Assembly (NCBI RefSeq): GCF_004337985.1
Contig: NC_043743.1
Span: 62,001 to 126,000 of the forward strand
DNA: 64,000 bases
Direction of reading: 5' to 3'
Source: Pyricularia pennisetigena
Taxonomy: Eukaryota; Ascomycota; Sordariomycetes; Magnaporthales; Pyriculariaceae
The translations under genes were made by a program, and so were the position numbers. The first letter of the stretch is position 1; each line of letters opens with the position of its first letter. Below, one piece after another: positions 58,502 through 64,000 of the stretch. The notes beneath the pieces were generated by a model, which saw only the letters and a list, made by a program, of their open reading frames with translations, ran no database searches and was not told the DNA's origin.

Positions 58502-61480
58502 TATGATCGTTATGTTGGAACTATGCCCCGGTAGCGAGCGTTGTCTCCTTCGTCTTTCACCCCCGAAAGAGGGCAAGAAGCAGTAGGAAGATTTTGAGTG
58601 AAAACAGAGATGGTTGGGCTCGACCCCTGGCTAAAAAGTGAAAAGTTGAAACTTGTGAATCTCGGGTGCTGGATAAAAAGAATTATGCCCGAGTATGTTT
58701 TTGTTGGCTCTGAGACAGGAGCAGGCAAACGATTCGCCTTTTGGAATGCCGAGACAAGAAGGAGGCGGTACAAATCCGCTGGAACAGTATCGCAAGCCAC
58801 CCAACCTTCTCTATTATGTTTTGTCTTGCTGTCGGTTTGTCGTCTTGGGGTGGTCTCGTGCAGGAAACGGTCCTGCACCACTGTCGATTCGACGAGACCC
58901 GCTTAATTACTTGTATCTCCGGGAAAGCGAGTGAGTGTATATAAATGGGTTCGATTAGGCAGATCCTCAAAAAGAATCCTTTCGGTGATTGTAATTTTGA
59001 TAACGAGCGTGGGCAATGGGGTTTGTGTGATTCATGAGCGAGTGGCGGCCGGGAGTATGGCCAAGTCTTTAAGAACCAACTAGCGAGAAAGCAAAGCCGC
59101 GACCGTTGATGGACCAAAATGGTTCAAGCGGCTCATCAATTACCGTATTAAGTTGATCCGCGAAAATTGCAACAAGCCATCAAAGGCGTGCGTGATGAGT
59201 GTGACTTTGCTTTGTGGCGTGACTCCCGACAAAGTTGGCCCTTCCGAACGATGGATGCGAAGGGAAATGGGAAAGATTCGAGAGGAATCCTCTGATTTCT
59301 CGGGAACCGGACGGGGGCCCTTTGACCTAGACCATCCCTCAATTCCACCCACTCCCCCCCAATGTGACTTATGGAGGGTCGTGGTCCACGGAGATCCACA
59401 ATCGCAATGCTTGTTTAGGTAATTACTGCAGACTGATTTGACTGATTGCTGCTGTCTGCCTGGCTTCGAGTACGGTACGGTACTAATTTACTTACCGTAC
59501 CGTACCTGGCTAAATGGGGCGCCCCTTTTCCGACCACGAGGGGCCGCCACCATGCTTGTGACATTGGCCTTGTTCCTTTAGCTGGCCCACGTTCGGCCGA
59601 GTCTTTGATGCGGGTACTGGAATCAAATTGGATTCCCAGAACCGTCAACATCCTCTGGCGTGACATCGTCTCTTGATTTATACAGAATTAAAGTTGAAAG
59701 TTTTCAATTCGATTCATAGACGTCAGATAAAGCTGAGCCGAGATTTGAGTTAAAGCTCCTAGGAGCTCGTCGATCGTCTTACTCTCCGACCGAACCTAAT
59801 GTTCCCTGCTTCGGTAACTCAAAAGCTTGGACGGGAATTTTGCCTCTGAACTTTTGGCCTGTGCACACCTTGGCAGATACCTGGGGTTGATAGGTAGGCG
59901 AAATGCTGTGCGCGTGTCAGTTTCCGACAAGGGCAAGGTAGGTACCTACCCGCCTCCACACGAAATTTCTAGCGTTGCGCTAGATGCATATCGCTATAAG
60001 AGTAATACCACTAGTTACCCCGAACATAGCCGGCCAAGTCTTTTCATCAGGTACTAACCAATTACCTGTACATTGCTGACAGCTGCCACACAAAATACTG
60101 AGAAGTTCGCACTGTATTGTTGCGGCCGAGGATGGAGTGGAACTTGGTGGGGCGATGAATACGAGCTTGCTTCTCACCAGGTGTTTATGATCGTTAGTCA
60201 GAAACTCCTCGTATCCTCCAGAGGGAAGCAAGCAGGGAGAGAGACGGAAAAAAAGAAAAAGAAAAAAAAAAGCCTCAGGTTTACCGTGCTTACTCGATAA
60301 TAGACACAACAGGAAACTATTATCTTTCACCTTCTACGCCCAGCTTCATTCGACTTCGTTCGTATAATGAGGCTCAATCATAATTATCGTATCGTAAAGA
60401 GTCTACCTGGCTACTCCATCGATGCTCCCTTTCCATTATTATTGGCAATATCTTGATACGTGAGCCTTGCCGCAGTGTAAAAGACCTTCCTTGTTTTTTT
60501 CTCCTTTCCTGTTCCTCCAACCCAGCTGTCAACACCATTTATGGTATGGTCAGCTGTCATCACACAAAAAAACGACGCATCTTGCAAGGAGATTTTGTAT
60601 ATCACATAAAACCAATTGTCGTCTCCGTGGACCGAGCCCCTAACCCCTTTGGCCGTCCACAAATACAACCTCAAGATCGAAGACACCATCTCTCCTTGTT
60701 TGTCGGTCTTCTGTCCGTTAACTCCCAACCAACAAACCCAACTCCCGTCAACCTTCCAAGGATACAAAATAGTCATCGGGCCACTTGCGTGCGCCATCAA
60801 TCAGTTCTCGACGTCCGTGATCGACTGTGAAATAATAAAAAAAATAATAAAAAATAAAAAAGTAAAAGGAAACCATGATGGACCCTGAAAAAAACTCTGA
60901 ACCAACGCTTTGTAGCTTAATAACAAGGTGCGTGAGGCCGTTATCATAGAAGTGAAATAACCAACTCTTGGGTAGCTGGTATGCAAAGACCATGGGGGAC
61001 AAGACTAATCCGAAAGACTAATCGAAAAGCAAATTTCAAGAAGACCGACCCAGAAAGATTCAAAATTTTGCCCAGGACCATGGATCCAGACCAAGGCAAA
61101 ATTCGAATGCGGTAGCAAGCTCATATCGTGGGATATCATGACCAAGCTTATATCTAGGAGCGCAGTGTAATAAAAATAGATAAAAAGTGAAACAGAAAAA
61201 AAGCATGGCGATAGTGCCGGGTATCGCTAGTATTAGAACGACAGTGTCGACTGTAATGGCAAACATCTCATCCAGGCGACGCCAAACTCCGAGTCGCTCG
61301 TAATGATATACCTGCCGTACGGAATGAGACTCTTTGCCATGGCTGATTGACCCCAGATCCGAAGAATGGGAACAACTGGCTGACAAGAGTCGAGAACTAC
61401 AGGTAACAAGCTTATCTCGACTTGCCCGAGTTGGGGAACAGTTCTGGTTACAGGTCAGCTTGGCTCAATTTCAGAATCCC
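58502..61480. other. long intergenic region
   Basis: Three kilobases hold the promoter of the GH16 gene and the 3' region of the Myb gene. Open frames at 58510-58881 (minus), 60411-60800 (minus) and 61060-61386 (minus) have no recognisable family, and the last two lack an ATG at their start. A perfect GTAC-rich inverted repeat and one AGGTAGGTAC copy (59936) are the main structures. Confidence 0.45.
59470..59505. repeat. perfect 13-bp inverted repeat with 10-base loop
   Basis: The arms gtacggtacggta (59470-59482) and taccgtaccgtac (59493-59505) are exact reverse complements around a ten-base AT-rich spacer. Each arm is itself a short GTACG repeat. The intervening spacer ctaatttact is not coding, and the element is far from any gene start. 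Confidence 0.85.
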
Positions 61481-63197
61481 TCAGGAGAGTGAGGATAGTT
61501 GGGTCAATGCAGAACTTTCATCTCTTGGCCAACTCCACGTACCGGGAAAGTGTTCCTTGGCGTACTGTTCACAAGCCTGGAGGAATGGTAATGTAGCAAG
61601 TAAGCCACTGTCCAATTTTACTGTCTAGCCGCGATTGAGGTGGCTAAATGATGAGTAAAAAAACCGGCGGGTGTTGGATCTACTCACCTTGGCAGGCTTG
61701 CCAACTTTCTGGCCAATCGTCTTCCACTTATTCGACTCGTATTCTTTGATCGCGTTGAGCAGATCTTGACTCTGTGGTAACATATGCCAACGAGTAAGTT
61801 TTAAGTTATTCCATTGGTTCTAGACGGTGTCATTGCATAATCCATCCAATTGATAGTACCGAACCGCAGGATGGGAACCAGACTTCAAAGATGCGATGGA
61901 GACTTGGCAAGTGCAATAGAAAACATGCGGGGATACCAGGATGCTATGTTCAGTACGTACCTCGTTCTCTGCGAATTCTGCGTAGTGCATATCCTGAAAG
62001 TCAAGCGAGTCAGTACCGAAAGCAAGCGCAAAGATGCGATCGAGTTGACAGGAGCCACTACAAACCTTGTACCAATGCTTCTTCACACTCCCTTCGGTGC
62101 GCTGCGGAAAGGACTACAGATTCGAATCATGTCAGCAAGTTTCTAGTCTTTCAAGTTGATAAAGCCCCAAAATTATTTGTTGTGCTCATCACATCTTCCC
62201 CATTGCATGTTGTCAATTCCCCCGCACCACACTCAGCAGGACGAACCTTTGCAATCTCTGCCCAACTAAGTCCCTGATCTCTCATCTGCTTCAGCATGTG
62301 CTCTTCGGCCGCCGTCCAAGGTGTGTTGGTTCGACTTTTCTTGGCGGGCGGAGGCTGCGGAGCAGCATTCGCCTCGTCGGCGGGTGGTGGCTTGATGGCT
62401 GTTGCAGCCGGCGCGGGTGGGGCCGAGGTCGCCGAAGTGGAAACTGCGGGTGACTGCGGCGGTGCCCCTGCAACCGGCGTATTGGACATAGCAGCACCGG
62501 CAGCGGGTGCGGCGGCGGCGGCGGCCTTCGATGAGGGCGCAGGTCGCTTCCGCTGACGGGGAGTCGGAGCCGGAGCTGGAGCGGGTGTCGGAGTCACCTG
62601 TTGCTGTTGTTGCTGGGGCGTCGGGGGCTGTTGCTGCTGGGGCTGCGCCTGTGGCTGCTGTTGCTGTTGAACAGCCTGGGGTGACTGTTGGACGGCATTA
62701 CCATGCTGCTGGATATGCTGCTGCGGCGACTGGTGGGGCTGAGACTGTGCGTGTTGTTGCTGGTGTGGGTGTTGGCCCTGGATCATAGAGGGATGCTGTC
62801 CATGCTGCGCATGCTGTGCCTGATGTTGTTGTTGTTGCTGCTGGTGCTGTTGCTGTTGGGCAACATTCATAGGTGGCTGTGCCGCGCCTGGGTGGTGCTG
62901 CTGGGGCGGCTGCTGCTGCTGGGTCTGCTGTGGTGGGGCTGTGGTATAGCGGTAGTCCATCTGCTGATCACTGCGACGGGACATGTCTGCCTGGGGGTAG
63001 CCCGGGTGGCCTTGAGGGCTATACCAAGGGTTGTTAGCAAATGGTGATTGGTTGTGGGCCTGCATTGGTTGAATGGTGCCGGGTATATTTGGAATATGCG
63101 ACGGGTGTTGGGGAGCTCCCCATGGCTGCGACTGCTGCTGCTGCTGCGGTGGCGGCTGCACAACTTCGGCTGCCCTACTCATCTTGGGCTTGGGCAT
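61481..63197 (-). CDS. Q-rich Myb/SANT DNA-binding-type protein
   Basis: Exons: 63197-62247, 62113-62066, 61993-61961, 61771-61688 and 61576-61481, giving 403 residues. The first 280 residues are a low-complexity Gln/Pro/His/Ala-rich region. A first SANT/Myb repeat spans the early splices: RTNTPWTAAEEHMLKQMRDQ, then GLSWAEIAK, SFPQRTEGSVKKHWYK and DMHYAEFAENE. A second follows: SQDLLNAIKEYESNKWKTIG, then QKVGKPAKACEQYAKEHFP. Trp spacing and the basic recognition helix agree with DNA binding. The Gln-rich part could be an activation region. The frame has an ATG at 63197; a longer frame upstream has no ATG. At the last exon the read-through to a stop at 61481 competes with a GTACGT donor after HFPG, so the last 20 residues are uncertain. 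Target genes are unknown. Confidence 0.85.
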
Positions 63198-64000
63198 CGG
63201 GACAACAGCTTGAGTGGTGCGCGCGCGCAAAGGCGGGACAAGTAAAGGTACGTATTCCAGCGGTTACGAAGGGCCCTGGCAACGCCTCAGGCTGATAGAG
63301 GGACGTGGGTAGGGATGAAATCCAGGCGGCCAGGTGTTGGGCACAATGCGACGCGACCAAGTAGCTGCGACTTCTGGCTAGGCACGGCGCGGCAATCGGG
63401 GCAAGACAAAGCAATAGCGAAACACGAGGCAACCAGCGGCGGGCAAGCAGGTGACAAAGAAGACTGCGTATCCGGTGTGCGGCGATGAACCGTATCGGAG
63501 GGGGGTTGAAAGGTAGACTCGACCGTTGGCCAACCGCGCGAAACCACTACAAGGCGATGGACCCGAGCTACGGGTGGGCAGGACGTGATGTCCTGCCACT
63601 GACCGCAATCACCCTGCTTGGCCGGGAAAGTGGTGTGACCTATCACGTATATGAGGGGTGCGACGGCTCGAACAAGTAGGGCAGGCAGATTTGTTGGCTT
63701 GCTTCCTGGCTTAATTATCTGTCGCCTGCTCGCTCGGTCGATCGGTCTGACGGTCTGACGGTCGGGTCTCGGATATGGGTACGTCAAAGCTCGAAGGCGG
63801 CGCGCGCGGAACGGGGAGACTTGTGAACGAACCGAACCCACAACAGGCTCCGGGGAGGGTAGAATTGGAAGGGATGCAAGCTCGGGATTTGGTGGATGGG
63901 ACTGGAACAAGAGAGTACATGGGTACAAATAGAAGAGGGAATTGGGACTTAGGGTGAGAAGGGTGTGGGCGCACGGTGGGCAGCGGGCGGCAGGAGATAG
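63198..64000. other. upstream region of the Myb/SANT gene
   Basis: About 800 bases of promoter and leader sequence up to the window edge. It is GC-rich, with short repeated runs such as the cggtctgacggtctgacggtcgg stretch near 63743-63766 split as two near-identical units. Open frames here overlap each other on both strands and match nothing recognisable. Confidence 0.45.

Noticed and set aside
60411..61386. Minus-strand frames downstream of the Myb gene, considered as further exons
   Set aside because: They lack acceptable acceptor sites in frame with HFPG and carry no Myb-family sequence. The nearer stop at 61481 is simpler.

Overview
The window is nuclear DNA of a filamentous ascomycete, most likely a Sordariomycete. 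Genes are spaced one every 2-5 kb and carry short GT-AG introns. The gene set is fungal: KRE2-type mannosyltransferase, CRH/UTR2-type cell-wall transglycosylase, CFEM protein, Fic1/Inn1-type C2 protein, and DUF4604 and DUF6601 proteins. A closer placement cannot be made from the sequence alone. One assembly gap of 475 N and one single N both lie beside (TC)n/(GA)n microsatellites.

Layout. 0-6.5 kb holds housekeeping genes: a 3'-truncated WKF-domain gene (-), proteasome subunit alpha-1 (+), an unrecognised small gene (+) and a TMEM234-like membrane protein (-). 8.5-16 kb holds the large C2-domain Fic1/Inn1-like protein (+), a CFEM GPI-anchored protein (-), the assembly gap and a two-helix DUF6601-like membrane protein (+). 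16.7-26 kb is a sparse stretch of secreted products: GH51 alpha-L-arabinofuranosidase (-), CE5 acetylxylan esterase/cutinase-family enzyme (-) and a small cysteine-rich secreted protein with an Asn-Gly repeat tail (+). The first two fit attack on arabinoxylan. The third resembles an effector or wall-associated protein.

26.6-36 kb holds a TesB-type acyl-CoA thioesterase (+), an unrecognised nuclear-looking acidic-tailed protein (-), a Cys-rich single-pass membrane protein (+) with a possible frame problem, and a membrane-anchored SDR oxidoreductase (+). 37.8-46.2 kb holds a KRE2/MNT1-type GT15 mannosyltransferase (+), a dihydroxy-acid dehydratase paralog without a visible mitochondrial presequence (-) and a cytochrome P450 (-). 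A 5-kb gene-poor stretch follows, then a decayed SDR pseudogene near 51.2-52.1 kb. 53-64 kb holds a DUF4604 protein (+), cytochrome c oxidase zinc-binding subunit (COX4/COX5B type, -), a CRH/UTR2-like GH16 transglycosylase (-) and a Q-rich Myb/SANT protein (-).

Exon structures were read by eye from GT-AG sites together with continuity of recognisable protein families, so individual splice sites remain predictions. No tRNA, rRNA, CRISPR array or intact transposon was recognised. The points most worth a second look are the SDR pseudogene, the possible intron-retention isoform of the small secreted protein, the non-mitochondrial-looking DHAD paralog beside a P450, and a decamer AGGTAGGTAC that recurs only in non-coding DNA.
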